A stretch of DNA of 64,000 nt from positions 62,001 to 126,000 of the forward strand of contig CAJXYU010000007.1 of NCBI GenBank assembly GCA_913063155.1, read 5' to 3'. Position 1 is the stretch's first letter. Each line of letters begins with the position of its first letter. Origin of the DNA: an uncultured Desulfovibrio sp. (lineage in GTDB: Bacteria > Desulfobacterota > Desulfovibrionia > Desulfovibrionales > Desulfovibrionaceae). Below the pieces are notes generated by a model. The model was not told the origin of the DNA and searched no databases. It was given only the letters and a program-made list of their open reading frames with translations. Shown here piece after piece: positions 16,351 to 25,841 of the stretch. Position numbers and translations under genes: made by a program.

Positions 16351-17856
16351 ATGATAAGTTTCGACCAGTATGAAATTTGGTTTGTCACAGGAAGCCAGCA
16401 TCTGTATGGACCGGAAACTCTTGTGCAGATTGCTGAAAATTCTAAAAATATAGCAGCATATTTTGATACTTGCGAAGATTTGCCGGTGAAAGTCGTATTC
16501 AAAAGCGTTGCATCATGTGCCGAAGACATTTCGATTCTATGCAAAGAAGCAAATATTTCAAAGAAATGCATAGGGATTGTCTGTTGGATGCATACATTTT
16601 CCCCGGCAAAGATGTGGATTTCAGGACTCTTGGAGCTTTCAAAGCCTTTGCTGCACCTCCATACCCAGTATAACAGAGAAATTCCATGGAAGGAAATAGA
16701 CATGGATTACATGAATCTGCATCAGTCGGCCCATGGCGACAGGGAGTTCGGATTCATGGCGGCCCGCCTGCGCGTGAGTCGCAAGGTCGTGGTCGGCCAC
16801 TGGAAAGACGACGGCGTGAGGCATGAAGTCGGCGTCTGGATGAGGGCGGCTGCTGCTGTCGCGGATTCTCGTACTGCAAAAGTGGCCAGGTTCGGCGACA
16901 ATATGCGCGATGTGGCGGTGACCGAGGGGGACAAGGTCGAAGCTCAGGTCCATTTTGGATACGAAGTGCACGGGTTCGGCGTGGGTGACCTCGTCGAGCA
17001 CGTGGCGGCTGTTTCCGAGAACGATATCGAGGACCTGACCGCGCGCTATCTGGAAGAGTACGTCGTTGAGCCGAACATGCACAAGACTGCCAAGTACTCC
17101 CAACTGCGGGAGGCTGCGAGGATCGAGGGAGGGATGCGTTCCTTCCTCCGGGACGGAGATTTCAAGGCGTTCACCACCACCTTTGAAGACCTGCACGGAC
17201 TTGCCCAGCTTCCCGGTCTGGCCTGCCAACGGTTGATGGCCGAAGGCTACGGCTTCGGGGCGGAGGGAGACTGGAAAACCTCCATGCTGGTGCGTTCGAT
17301 GAAGGTCATGGGGGCGGGGCTTTCAGGCGGCACCTCCTTCATGGAGGACTACACGTACCATTTGCCCGAGGGCGGTCCCGACCTGGTTCTGGGCGCCCAC
17401 ATGCTTGAGGTTTGTCCCTCCATCGCTTCGGACACACCTTCCCTCGAGCTTCATCCGCTGTCCATCGGCGGCAAGGCGGATCCGGCCCGGTTGCTGTTCA
17501 CCGCCCGCCAAGGCCAGGCGGTCAACGCCACCATCATTGACCTGGGAAACCGGTTCCGGATGTTGAGCAACACTCTGGATGTGGTGGAAGCTCCGCAGGA
17601 ACTGCCCAAGCTGCCTGTGGCCAGTGCGCTTTGGAATCCGCACCCGGACTTGAAGACGTCCGCCGCTGCCTGGATTCACGGCGGCGGAGGACATCATTCC
17701 GGTTTCAGCCAGTCCGTCACCGTGGAGCATCTTCGCGACTACACGGATATGCTGGGTTTGGAGTTGCTGGAAATCGACCGGTCTACGGAATTGATGGAAT
17801 TCAAACGTCGCATAAGAACCAATGCCGTTTATTTCGCATTGGATGGAAGGAGGTAA
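16351..17856 (+). CDS. araA: L-arabinose isomerase
   Basis: 501 residues, the family's normal length. It converts L-arabinose to L-ribulose in the cytoplasm using Mn2+. Family landmarks are present: 'WFVTGSQHLYG' at the N-terminus, 'MHTFSPAKMWISGL', 'NLHQSAHGDREFGF', the active-site region 'GTSFMEDYTYHLP' with 'GAHMLEVCPS', and the C-terminal metal histidine segment 'HHSGFS'. The catalytic Glu and His positions appear intact. The first ~340 bp are strikingly AT-rich while the rest is GC-rich like its neighbours; the reading frame is uninterrupted. It heads the plus-strand unit araA-chvE-mmsA-mmsB-araB-araD and is controlled by the promoter and operator just upstream. Confidence 0.95.
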   Translation: MISFDQYEIWFVTGSQHLYGPETLVQIAENSKNIAAYFDTCEDLPVKVVFKSVASCAEDISILCKEANISKKCIGIVCWMHTFSPAKMWISGLLELSKPLLHLHTQYNREIPWKEIDMDYMNLHQSAHGDREFGFMAARLRVSRKVVVGHWKDDGVRHEVGVWMRAAAAVADSRTAKVARFGDNMRDVAVTEGDKVEAQVHFGYEVHGFGVGDLVEHVAAVSENDIEDLTARYLEEYVVEPNMHKTAKYSQLREAARIEGGMRSFLRDGDFKAFTTTFEDLHGLAQLPGLACQRLMAEGYGFGAEGDWKTSMLVRSMKVMGAGLSGGTSFMEDYTYHLPEGGPDLVLGAHMLEVCPSIASDTPSLELHPLSIGGKADPARLLFTARQGQAVNATIIDLGNRFRMLSNTLDVVEAPQELPKLPVASALWNPHPDLKTSAAAWIHGGGGHHSGFSQSVTVEHLRDYTDMLGLELLEIDRSTELMEFKRRIRTNAVYFALDGRR

Positions 17857-17906
17857 GCTTTTGTATTTATTGGGTTAATGTAACCTTTTAACAAGGAGAT
17901 GGAGTA

Positions 17907-18971
17907 GTGAAGGCAAGAAGATTGCATTTTGTGATCCTGTTGATGGGGGTATTTCTTTTGGGGGCAGGTTATGCCCATGCCGCCCAGACCATCGGCGTGG
18001 CCATGCCCACGAAGTCCTCACAGCGCTGGATCGATGATGGGAACAACATGGTGAAGTATTTGGAGGCCATGGGATATGACACGGACTTGCAGTACGCGGA
18101 AGATGTCATTGAGAATCAGCTGTCTCAGATCGAAAACATGATCGTCAAGGGCGTTGATGTTCTCGTCATAGCCTCCATTGACGGCGAAACGCTTTCCGAC
18201 GTTCTTCAGCAGGCGCATGACATGAAGATTCCCGTCATCGCCTATGACCGTCTGATCAAAAAATCTCCCAACGTCGACCTCTATGCCACCTTCGACAATT
18301 TTCAGGTCGGCGTGCTCCAGGCCCGCTACATCGAGGATACCCTCGGCCTCAAGCAAGGCAAGGGCCCCTTCAACATCGAGCTGTTCGGCGGTTCCCCGGA
18401 CGACAACAACGCCTACTTCTTCTATGACGGCGCAATGAGCGTGCTGCAGCCCTATATCGACAGCGGCAAGCTGGTGGTACGCAGCGGGCAGATGGGCATG
18501 GACAAGGTCTCCACCCTGCGGTGGGACGGCTCCGTTGCCCAGGCTCGCATGGACAACCTTCTCAGCGCCTTCTACACCACCGAAAAGGTGGATGCCGTCC
18601 TGTCGCCGTATGACGGACTGTCCATAGGCATCCTGTCTTCCCTCAAGGGCGTCGGTTACGGAACCCCCGAGCAGCCCATGCCGGTGGTCACCGGACAGGA
18701 CGCCGAGATTCCCTCCATCAAGTCCATCGTGGCCGGTGAACAAACGCAGACCGTGTTCAAGGATACCCGTGAACTGGCCAAGGTCGCGGCCGAAATGGTC
18801 GACAAGCTGTTGAAGGGCCAGAAACCGCCTGTCAACGATACCAAGACCTACGATAATGGCGTGAAGGTTGTTCCCTCTTTCCTGTTGGTGCCCTACAGCG
18901 TGGACAGGAGCAACTGGGAGGAAGTCCTGGTGAAGAGCGGCTATTACGACAGGAAACAGATCGTCGAATAG
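17907..18971 (+). CDS. chvE: Multiple-monosaccharide-type periplasmic binding protein, ChvE-like
   Basis: 354 residues beginning at GTG with AAGGAG upstream and a signal peptide ending 'GYAHAA' (~residue 26). The mature part matches ChvE/XylF-type binding proteins: '[15 protein letters not shown]', '[20 protein letters not shown]', '[12 protein letters not shown]' and '[15 protein letters not shown]'. Such proteins bind several aldoses, including arabinose, xylose and glucose. It is followed by a terminator-like hairpin and then its ATPase and permease genes, so it is the binding component of the second importer in this region. Confidence 0.9.
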   Translation: MKARRLHFVILLMGVFLLGAGYAHAAQTIGVAMPTKSSQRWIDDGNNMVKYLEAMGYDTDLQYAEDVIENQLSQIENMIVKGVDVLVIASIDGETLSDVLQQAHDMKIPVIAYDRLIKKSPNVDLYATFDNFQVGVLQARYIEDTLGLKQGKGPFNIELFGGSPDDNNAYFFYDGAMSVLQPYIDSGKLVVRSGQMGMDKVSTLRWDGSVAQARMDNLLSAFYTTEKVDAVLSPYDGLSIGILSSLKGVGYGTPEQPMPVVTGQDAEIPSIKSIVAGEQTQTVFKDTRELAKVAAEMVDKLLKGQKPPVNDTKTYDNGVKVVPSFLLVPYSVDRSNWEEVLVKSGYYDRKQIVE

Positions 18972-18981
18972 GAACCGGCAG

Positions 18982-19009
18982 GGCCTGATCGTTTTCAGGC
19001 CGATTTTTT
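18982..19009 (+). terminator. Attenuating terminator-like hairpin between chvE and mmsA
   Basis: GGCCTGA (18982-18988) pairs with TCAGGCC (18995-19001) and is followed two bases later by six T. It probably lets part of transcription continue, giving more binding protein than ATPase and permease, as in the ytf operon. Confidence 0.65.
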
Positions 19010-19110
19010 GGTGTCGGCCGGGGTTCCTTTGCCCCGGCCGCTTCGAAAAAGGTTCTCGATCCGTTTCGCAGTGCCACGGGGCGGAATTCAACCAGAGCAA
19101 GGGCGTTTTC

Positions 19111-20628
19111 ATGTCAGACTTCATTCTAAGCATGTGCGGGATCACCAAAACCTTTCCGGGGGTCAAGGCGCTGGACAACGTGAGCCTTGATGTGCGGCAG
19201 GGAGAGATTCACGCGCTGGTGGGCGAGAACGGCGCGGGCAAGTCCACCCTGATGAAGGTGCTCAGCGGCATCTATCCGCACGGCGATTATTCGGGTGAAA
19301 TCACCTACCAGGGAAATGAGTGCCGGTTCCGGGAAATCAGCGATAGTGAAAAAGCGGGAATCGTCATCATCCATCAGGAGCTTGCCCTGATTCCGTACCT
19401 CTCCATTGCGGAAAATATTTTTCTGGGCAACGAGCAGCAGCGCGGCGGCGTTATCGATTGGCTTTTGACCTACAGCAAGGCGCAGGAGCTTCTGGACATG
19501 GTCGGCCTTGATGAATCACCAGGCGCCAGGGTCACCGACATCGGCGTCGGCAAACAGCAGCTGGTGGAAATCGCCAAGGCTCTGTCGAAAAAGGTCCAAC
19601 TGCTCATTTTGGACGAACCAACGGCGACCCTCAACGAGCAGGACAGCGAAAAGCTTCTGAAGCTCCTGCTGGAATTCAAGAAACAGGGTATTTCCTCCAT
19701 CCTGATCTCCCACAAACTCAATGAGGTGGAGCAGGTGGCGGATTCCATCACCATCCTGCGGGACGGCGCGGCCATTGAAACGCTGGATTGCAGGAGTGGG
19801 GAGATCAATGAAGAGCACATCATCCGGGGCATGGTGGGTCGCGATCTCACGCACCGCTTCCCGGAACGCGACGCGCACATCGGCGAGGTGGTGCTGGAAA
19901 TACGGGACTGGACCGTGAATCACCCCCTGCACGAAGGCCGGAAGGTCGTCGAGGACGTCAACATGACCCTGCGAAAGGGCGAGGTGCTCGGCATAGCCGG
20001 TCTCATGGGATCGGGCCGCACCGAACTCGCCATGAGCGTTTTCGGCCGTTCCTACGGTGTGCATGCTGCGGGCAAGGTCTTCATCAACGGCGAGGAGGCA
20101 GACGTCAGCACGGTCAGCAAGGCCATAGGCCATGGTGTGGCCTATGTCACCGAAGACCGCAAGACCTACGGCCTGCTTTTGGATCAGACCATCAAGGAGA
20201 ACATCACCCTCGCCAACCTGGAGGAAGTGGCCAGCAGGCATGTCATCGACCAGAACCAGGAGGTTCTCTGCTCAAGTTCCTTTGTCGATCAATTCAACAT
20301 CAAGTGTTCGGGCATTCTCCAAAAGGCGCTCAATCTTTCCGGGGGAAACCAGCAGAAGGTCGTGCTCAGCAAATGGCTCTTCGCCGATCCGGACATCCTC
20401 ATCCTGGACGAGCCCACAAGGGGAATCGATGTGGGTGCGAAATACGAAATCTACACCATCATCAACCAGCTGGTGGAAGAGGGCAAGGCCGTCATCGTCA
20501 TTTCTTCCGAACTGCCGGAAATTCTGGGGCTGTGCGACAGGATCTACGTGATGAGCGAAGGGCGGATCACCGGCGAATTGAATGCCGCCGAGGCTTCCCA
20601 GGAAGAAATCATGCGGCACATCCTGTAA
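19111..20628 (+). CDS. mmsA: Multiple-monosaccharide ABC transporter ATPase (MmsA/GguA-like)
   Basis: 505 residues with two ABC modules. Module 1 has Walker A '[16 protein letters not shown]', signature '[13 protein letters not shown]' and Walker B '[15 protein letters not shown]'. Module 2 has '[12 protein letters not shown]', '[15 protein letters not shown]' and '[14 protein letters not shown]'. It is the energising subunit for the ChvE-type importer and is followed 18 bp later by the permease gene. The 'ATATLNE' and '[13 protein letters not shown]' segments are typical of GguA/XylG proteins. Sequence comparison with the kinase-fused ABC domain at 13102 shows the same class. Confidence 0.92.
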   Translation: MSDFILSMCGITKTFPGVKALDNVSLDVRQGEIHALVGENGAGKSTLMKVLSGIYPHGDYSGEITYQGNECRFREISDSEKAGIVIIHQELALIPYLSIAENIFLGNEQQRGGVIDWLLTYSKAQELLDMVGLDESPGARVTDIGVGKQQLVEIAKALSKKVQLLILDEPTATLNEQDSEKLLKLLLEFKKQGISSILISHKLNEVEQVADSITILRDGAAIETLDCRSGEINEEHIIRGMVGRDLTHRFPERDAHIGEVVLEIRDWTVNHPLHEGRKVVEDVNMTLRKGEVLGIAGLMGSGRTELAMSVFGRSYGVHAAGKVFINGEEADVSTVSKAIGHGVAYVTEDRKTYGLLLDQTIKENITLANLEEVASRHVIDQNQEVLCSSSFVDQFNIKCSGILQKALNLSGGNQQKVVLSKWLFADPDILILDEPTRGIDVGAKYEIYTIINQLVEEGKAVIVISSELPEILGLCDRIYVMSEGRITGELNAAEASQEEIMRHIL

Positions 20629-20646
20629 CATATTCGAGGTATTTTC

Positions 20647-21807
20647 ATGTCCAGCATCATCGAAGCGTTCAAAAACAATATCCGCCAATACAGCATGCTT
20701 ATCGCCCTGATCGCGATCATGCTTTTCTTCCAGGTCCTGACCGGCGGCATCTTGCTCAAACCGCTGAACATCACGAACCTGGTGCTGCAGAACAGCTACA
20801 TCCTGATCATGGCCATAGGCATGCTGCTGGTGATCGTGGCGGGACACATCGACCTGTCCGTGGGGTCCATCGTCGCCTTTATCGGAGCCACTTCGGCGGT
20901 GATGATGGTCAATCTTCACATCAACGTGGGGGTGACCATCGTGGCCTGCCTGTTGCTGGGGGCTCTGATCGGCGCATGGCAGGGCTTCTGGGTTGCCTAC
21001 ATAAAGATCCCCTCCTTCATTGTCACCCTGGCGGGCATGCTGGTGTTTCGCGGGCTCACGCTTGTCATGCTCCAAGGCGCTTCGGTCGGGCCCTTTCCCA
21101 AGGCATTTCAGAAGATCAGTTCCGGCTTCATTCCGGATTTTTTCGGTGGCAAGGATGTGCACATAACGACCATGGTGATAGCGGTCTGTTTTCTGCTGGC
21201 CATCGTTTTTGTGGAGCTCCGCTCCCGCAGCAAGAAAATGGCGCTGGGGTTCGCCGTCAGCCCCAAACCCGTACTCATTTTCAAACTCCTGGGCATTTCC
21301 GCAGCCGTTCTCTACCTGTGCTCTCTGCTGGCCTCCTACAAGGGGCTGCCCAATGTGCTGGTCGTTTTGTTCTCCCTGACGGTGCTGTATGCCTTCATCA
21401 CCACTCAAACCGTGACCGGCAGGCGCATATTCGCCCTGGGCGGCAATGAACAGGCCGCCAAGTTGTCGGGGGTCAAGACGCGCCGCCTTACGCTTCTCAC
21501 CTTTGCCAACTTGGGCCTGCTTTCCGCCCTGGCCGGGCTCGTGTTCGCCGCCAGGCTCAATGTGGCGACTCCCAAGGCCGGGACCAGCTTCGAGCTTGAT
21601 GTCATCGCTGCGTGCTTCATCGGCGGCGCTTCGGCCTCCGGCGGCGTGGGAACCGTCATCGGGGCGCTTATCGGGGCGCTGGTCATGGGGGTCATGAACA
21701 ACGGCATGTCCATCATGGGCATCGGCATCGACTGGCAGCAGGCCATCAAGGGCATGGTCCTGCTCTTTGCCGTCTTCTTCGATGTCTACAACAAATCGAA
21801 AAACTAG
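20647..21807 (+). CDS. mmsB: Multiple-monosaccharide ABC transporter permease (MmsB/GguB-like)
   Basis: 386 residues, highly hydrophobic with about ten membrane helices and the CUT2 permease signature 'AGHIDLSVGSIVAF'. It is longer than the YtfT type, as usual for GguB/XylH permeases. The cytoplasmic coupling loop 'GGNEQAAKLSGVKTRR' is intact. It lies between the ATPase and ribulokinase genes with short gaps, and is clearly part of the same transcript. Confidence 0.92.
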   Translation: MSSIIEAFKNNIRQYSMLIALIAIMLFFQVLTGGILLKPLNITNLVLQNSYILIMAIGMLLVIVAGHIDLSVGSIVAFIGATSAVMMVNLHINVGVTIVACLLLGALIGAWQGFWVAYIKIPSFIVTLAGMLVFRGLTLVMLQGASVGPFPKAFQKISSGFIPDFFGGKDVHITTMVIAVCFLLAIVFVELRSRSKKMALGFAVSPKPVLIFKLLGISAAVLYLCSLLASYKGLPNVLVVLFSLTVLYAFITTQTVTGRRIFALGGNEQAAKLSGVKTRRLTLLTFANLGLLSALAGLVFAARLNVATPKAGTSFELDVIAACFIGGASASGGVGTVIGALIGALVMGVMNNGMSIMGIGIDWQQAIKGMVLLFAVFFDVYNKSKN

Positions 21808-21825
21808 GAATGCGAGGTGGACCCC

Positions 21826-23496
21826 ATGGCAACGTATGTTCTTGGTCTCGATTACGGCACAGACTCGGTTCGGGCGGTTCTTGTGGATGTCTCGACAGGA
21901 CGGGAGGCCTCGTCCCATGTTTTTCACTATCCGCGCTGGGCGGAAGGCAGGTATTGCGATGCAACGGAAAACCGCTTCCGCCAGCATCCCCTTGATTACC
22001 TTGAAGGGCTTGAGGCGGCCGTGCGCGGAGCCCTGGCCGCGGGGCCTGAGGATGCGGCCGGTCAGGTGGTCGGCATCAGCGTGGACACCACGGGCTCGAC
22101 TCCCGTGGCCGTGGACGGGGAAGGCGTCGCCCTGGCGCTTCGGCCCGAGTTCGCCGACAACCCCAACGCCATGTTCATTCTCTGGAAGGACCATACGGCC
22201 ATTGCCGAGGCCGCGGAAATCAATGCCCATGCAAAGGGCTGGGGCGGCGAGGACTTCACCAGCTACAGTGGCGGGGTGTATTCCTCGGAATGGTTCTGGT
22301 CCAAGATTCTGCATACCGTCCGGGAGGATGCCGCAGTCCGCGAGGCCGCGTGGTCATGGGTGGAGCATTGCGACTGGGTTCCCGCCGTACTGACCGGAAA
22401 CACCGCGCCCGCCGAAATGAAGCGCAGTCGATGCGCCGCGGGTCACAAGGCCATGTGGCACGAGCAGTGGGACGGATTGCCGAGCGAGGAGTTTCTGTCC
22501 TCCCTTGACCCGCTCCTGGCCGGTATGCGGGAGCGTCTGTACCGCGATACCTATACCGCCGATCTCAGGGCGGGAGGTTTGAGCGCGGAATGGGCCGAAA
22601 AACTTGGCCTGCGTCCAGACATCGCGGTGGGCGTCGGCGCCTTCGATGCGCACATGGGAGCGGTCGGCGGCGAGATAGCGCCTTACAGCCTGGTTAAGAT
22701 TATCGGGACCTCCACCTGCGACGTGCTCCTGGCTCCGGCCGAAGAACTTGGGGATACTCTTGTGCGGGGCATTTGCGGTCAGGTGGACGGTTCCGTCATG
22801 TCGGGCATGGTCGGCCTCGAGGCCGGACAGTCGGCTTTCGGAGACATCTATGCCTGGTTCAAGAGCCTCCTGCTCTGGCCCATGGGGCTGGCGCGGGAAA
22901 GCGCCGTCCTCGATGCAAAGGCCTGCGCAGCCCTTGAACTGGAGATTGCGAACAGGCTCATCCCCGCCCTGAGCGAAGCCGCATCCGCCATTCCGGCCAG
23001 GGAGACGGCCGAGATCGCCATCGACTGGCACAACGGCAGGCGGACTCCATTTGCCAATCAGGCGCTCAAAGGGGCCATCCTCGGGCTGAACCTCGCCAGT
23101 GACGCCCCCAGGATTTTCCGGGCGCTGGTGGAGGCTACGGCCTTTGGCGCCCGGCTGATCGTCGACCGGTTCCGCGAGGAGGGCGTGCCCATCAGGGAGG
23201 TCATCGCCATCGGAGGTGTAGCCAAGAAGTCGTCCTTTGCCATGCAGGTGCTGGCCGATGTGCTGGATATGGAAGTCAAGGTGGGCAAGTCCGAGCAGAC
23301 CGTAGCCTTGGGCGCGGCGATGTTCGCAGCCACCGCCGCCGGAGTTTTTCCCTCGGTCACGGAAGCCCAGAAGTCCATGGGCAACGGCTTCGACGCCGTG
23401 TACCGTCCCGATCCGAAAACCGTTCCGTTCTACCGGGAGATGTTCGGGAAATACCGTGCGGCGGGCGAGTTCATCGAAAGCAGTCTTACGGAGTAG
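21826..23496 (+). CDS. araB: L-ribulokinase
   Basis: 556 residues, FGGY carbohydrate kinase family. It phosphorylates L-ribulose to L-ribulose 5-phosphate with ATP. Landmarks are the N-terminal phosphate loop 'LGLDYGTDSVRAVLVD', the substrate region 'ISVDTTGSTPVAV', the AraB-specific 'PNAMFILWKDHTA' and 'GAFDAHMGAVGGE', and the C-terminal 'VIAIGGVAKKSSFAMQVLADVL' region. I chose ATG 21826; an in-frame GTG at 21817 is possible, but the GAGG ribosome site fits the ATG better. It ends three bases before araD. Confidence 0.95.
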   Translation: MATYVLGLDYGTDSVRAVLVDVSTGREASSHVFHYPRWAEGRYCDATENRFRQHPLDYLEGLEAAVRGALAAGPEDAAGQVVGISVDTTGSTPVAVDGEGVALALRPEFADNPNAMFILWKDHTAIAEAAEINAHAKGWGGEDFTSYSGGVYSSEWFWSKILHTVREDAAVREAAWSWVEHCDWVPAVLTGNTAPAEMKRSRCAAGHKAMWHEQWDGLPSEEFLSSLDPLLAGMRERLYRDTYTADLRAGGLSAEWAEKLGLRPDIAVGVGAFDAHMGAVGGEIAPYSLVKIIGTSTCDVLLAPAEELGDTLVRGICGQVDGSVMSGMVGLEAGQSAFGDIYAWFKSLLLWPMGLARESAVLDAKACAALELEIANRLIPALSEAASAIPARETAEIAIDWHNGRRTPFANQALKGAILGLNLASDAPRIFRALVEATAFGARLIVDRFREEGVPIREVIAIGGVAKKSSFAMQVLADVLDMEVKVGKSEQTVALGAAMFAATAAGVFPSVTEAQKSMGNGFDAVYRPDPKTVPFYREMFGKYRAAGEFIESSLTE

Positions 23497-23499
23497 GTC

Positions 23500-24192
23500 A
23501 TGGGACGATATAGCGAAATCAAGCGGGAAGCCTTTGAGGCGAACGTGCAGATCCCGGTTCTGGGGTTGGCCATTTATACCTTCGGCAATGTCAGCGCCTT
23601 TGATCCCGATATGGGGGTGTTCGCCATCAAGCCGTCCGGGGTGCCCTATGAGGCACTGAAGCCGGAGCACATGGTGGTTGTCGATTTGGACAATCAGGTG
23701 GTGGAGGGAGATTTGCGGCCTTCCTCGGATACCAACACCCATTCGGTGTTGTACAAGGAATTTGATGGAGTTCGGGGGGTTGCCCATACGCACTCCACCT
23801 ATGCAACGGCCTGGGCGCAGGCGCAGAGGCCCATTCCTGTTTTCGGAACGACCCACGCCGACCATCTTGCCCGTGAAGTGCCGTGCACCTCGGTCATGAG
23901 CGACGAGATGATCGCCGGAAACTACGAGACCGAGACCGGCAATCAGATTCTTGAGGCCTTCGGAGGGATATCCCCCGCAGAGGTGGAGATGGTCCTGGTG
24001 GCGTGTCATGGCCCGTTCACCTGGGGAGCGACTGCGGAAAAGGCCCTCTACAACAGCGCAGTGCTCGAGGAGATAGCCCGGATGGCCCTGCTGGCCCACC
24101 TGGTGAATCCCGATGTTCTGCCGTTGAAATCCGCATTGATCGACAAGCACTATCAGAGAAAGCACGGCAAGAATGCGTATTATGGCCAATAG
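23500..24192 (+). CDS. araD: L-ribulose-5-phosphate 4-epimerase
   Basis: 230 residues, class II aldolase/epimerase family; it makes D-xylulose 5-phosphate, completing L-arabinose breakdown. Visible features are 'FGNVSAFDP' and 'KPSGVPYE' for phosphate binding, the zinc histidines in 'AHTHSTYATAWAQ', 'THADHLAREVPCT', and a second metal region 'CHGPFTWGATAEKALYNSAVLEEIA'. The start follows araB by only three bases, so translation is coupled. It is the last gene of the arabinose operon, followed by a strong terminator. Confidence 0.95.
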   Translation: MGRYSEIKREAFEANVQIPVLGLAIYTFGNVSAFDPDMGVFAIKPSGVPYEALKPEHMVVVDLDNQVVEGDLRPSSDTNTHSVLYKEFDGVRGVAHTHSTYATAWAQAQRPIPVFGTTHADHLAREVPCTSVMSDEMIAGNYETETGNQILEAFGGISPAEVEMVLVACHGPFTWGATAEKALYNSAVLEEIARMALLAHLVNPDVLPLKSALIDKHYQRKHGKNAYYGQ

Positions 24193-24224
24193 GGCGGGCC
24201 GAAGCGAAATCGGTTTTGTCCATG

Positions 24225-24272
24225 AAACCAAAGAGCCACGGTAAATGCCGTGGCTCTTTGGTTTTTATTTTT
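24225..24272. terminator. Terminator of the arabinose operon, possibly bidirectional
   Basis: A 17-bp perfect stem (24225-24241 with 24248-24264) has a 6-nt loop and is followed on the plus strand by TTTTTATTTTTT. It may also serve the minus-strand modC that ends at 24294. Confidence 0.88.
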
Positions 24273-24293
24273 TCGGAGAAGGCCGAAAAGCGT

Positions 24294-25037
24294 CTACAGA
24301 TAGGCCCGGGCCACCTGGCTGCGCAGGGTCTCGGTGAGGCTGGCCTCCGACGTTTGGAAGTCGCGGGCCGAGTGCACTTCCTCGACCCGGCCGTGGTGGT
24401 AGACCACAATGGTCTCGGCAAAGGCCTCCACCTCGTCGGAATCATGGGTGACCATGATCAGGGGGATGTCGAAGTCCTTGAGGGCGCGGGACAGCTCCCG
24501 GCGCATCCGCACGCGCAGCGGCTGGTCCAAAGCGCTGAAGGGCTCGTCCAGAAGCAGCAGTTTGGGCGATGTGGCCAGGGCTCGGGCCAGGGCGGTGCGT
24601 TGTTGCTGACCGCCGGAGAGGGCGGCGGGTTTCTGGGTGGCGAGGGCGGCCAGGCCGAAAACCTCCATGAGCTCTTCGATGCGTTCCCCTTCTCTGTGAC
24701 CGAGCCTGCCGAACAGGGGTTTGAGCCCGAAGCCGATGTTTTCCCGTACGCTCAGATGCGGGAACAGGGCGTAGTTCTGAAACACGTAGCCCACCTTGCG
24801 TTGTCTGGTGGGCACGTTGATGCCTGCCGCCGAGTCGAAGAGCACGTCGCCGTTGATGCGGATGCACCCTTCGTCGGGACTGAGCATGCCGGCGATGGAG
24901 CGCAGGGTCAGGGTTTTACCCGACCCGGACGGGCCGAAGAGCACGAGGGCCCGGTCCGTGGTGGAGAACTGTGAGCGGAGGAGAAATTCCTTTTCTCCGC
25001 TACGCAGGCGTTTGACGATGTCTACTTCGATTTTCAT
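24294..25037 (-). CDS. modC: Molybdate ABC transporter ATPase
   Basis: 247 residues with a single ABC module: Walker A 'GPSGSGKTLTLRSIAG', Q-loop 'VFQNYALFPHLSV', signature 'LSGGQQQRTALARAL', Walker B 'LLLLDEPFSALD' and switch His in 'VTHDSDE'. It is shorter than E. coli ModC (~350) because the C-terminal molybdate-sensing Mop domain is absent. It is the third gene of a modB-modA-modC unit, with gaps of only 18-21 bp. Tungstate rather than molybdate as ligand cannot be excluded. Confidence 0.85.
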   Translation of the reverse strand: MKIEVDIVKRLRSGEKEFLLRSQFSTTDRALVLFGPSGSGKTLTLRSIAGMLSPDEGCIRINGDVLFDSAAGINVPTRQRKVGYVFQNYALFPHLSVRENIGFGLKPLFGRLGHREGERIEELMEVFGLAALATQKPAALSGGQQQRTALARALATSPKLLLLDEPFSALDQPLRVRMRRELSRALKDFDIPLIMVTHDSDEVEAFAETIVVYHHGRVEEVHSARDFQTSEASLTETLRSQVARAYL

Positions 25038-25055
25038 GAACGGCCGATCCGGTCT

Positions 25056-25820
25056 CTAGGGTTTCTTGAAGCCGCGTTTTTTCAGCAGGGCGGCGCCCTG
25101 GTCGCTGCGGACAAAGGCGACAAACGCCTTGGCAAGGTCCGGAGCGGACGATTCCTTGAGCACGGCAATGGGATAGGTCACGGTTTTTTCCAGCGGCACT
25201 TCCTCGATGATGCGGACCTTGTCCCCGGCCTTTACTGCGTCAGTGCGGTAGACGAAGCCGCAGTCCACCTCGCCGCGGGACAGGTAGTCCAGCACCTGGC
25301 GCACGGATTCGGCATAGATCATTTTCGGGGTCAGGGACTTGAAGACGCCTTTCTTTACGAGCGCGCCCTTGGCGTACTGTCCGGCGGGCACGGTTTCGGG
25401 AGTGCCGATACCGATGCTCTTCACTCCTGCGCCGGACAGGGCCTTGAGAGTCTTGACCCCGGCCGGGTTGTCGGCGGGCGTGGCCAGCACCAGCGAGTTG
25501 CGGGCAAAGACCGCTGCGTCGGCCTTGTTTACGAATCCGTTTTCAACGGCCTTGTTCATCCATTTCGGGTTGGCCGAGGCGTACACGTCGGCGGGTGCTC
25601 CCTGTTCGATCTGGCGATAAAGCGCGCCCGAGGATGCGAAATTCATGACCACGTCCACGCCGGGATGGGCCTTTTCAAAAGCGGGTTCGATGTCGCTGAA
25701 GGCGTCGGTCAGGCTGGCCGCGGCCGAAACGATCAGCTCCCGGGCCTGGGCCGTATGCGCGATGCCGACACCGAAGGCGAGGAGGGAGAGGAACAGCGAA
25801 AAGACGATACAGCGTTTCAT
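25056..25820 (-). CDS. modA: Molybdate-binding periplasmic protein
   Basis: 254 residues with a signal peptide ('FSLFLSLLAFGVGIAHTAQA', cleavage ~27). The mature part has ModA hallmarks: 'VSAAASLTDAFSDIEPAFEKAHPG', 'NFASSGALYRQIEQGAPADVYASA', 'IGIGTPETVPAGQYAKGAL' and 'GEVDCGFVYRTDA'. The serine, alanine and tyrosine positions that bind the oxyanion appear conserved. It delivers molybdate to ModB. Genes in this window for Mop and formate dehydrogenase explain the need for molybdate or tungstate. Confidence 0.92.
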   Translation of the reverse strand: MKRCIVFSLFLSLLAFGVGIAHTAQARELIVSAAASLTDAFSDIEPAFEKAHPGVDVVMNFASSGALYRQIEQGAPADVYASANPKWMNKAVENGFVNKADAAVFARNSLVLATPADNPAGVKTLKALSGAGVKSIGIGTPETVPAGQYAKGALVKKGVFKSLTPKMIYAESVRQVLDYLSRGEVDCGFVYRTDAVKAGDKVRIIEEVPLEKTVTYPIAVLKESSAPDLAKAFVAFVRSDQGAALLKKRGFKKP

Positions 25821-25841
25821 GGGGATCTCCTGAAGGTTGTG

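Noticed and set aside
17847..17862. GG-N10-GC pattern resembling a sigma-54 promoter at the end of araA
   Set aside because: Only the invariant dinucleotides match, the rest is poor, and it overlaps a coding end and a GGAGG. Chance occurrence is likely.
20272..22314. A 680-codon minus-strand frame opposite mmsA/mmsB/araB
   Set aside because: His/Gln/Gly-rich shadow of three well-supported genes, without a ribosome site.
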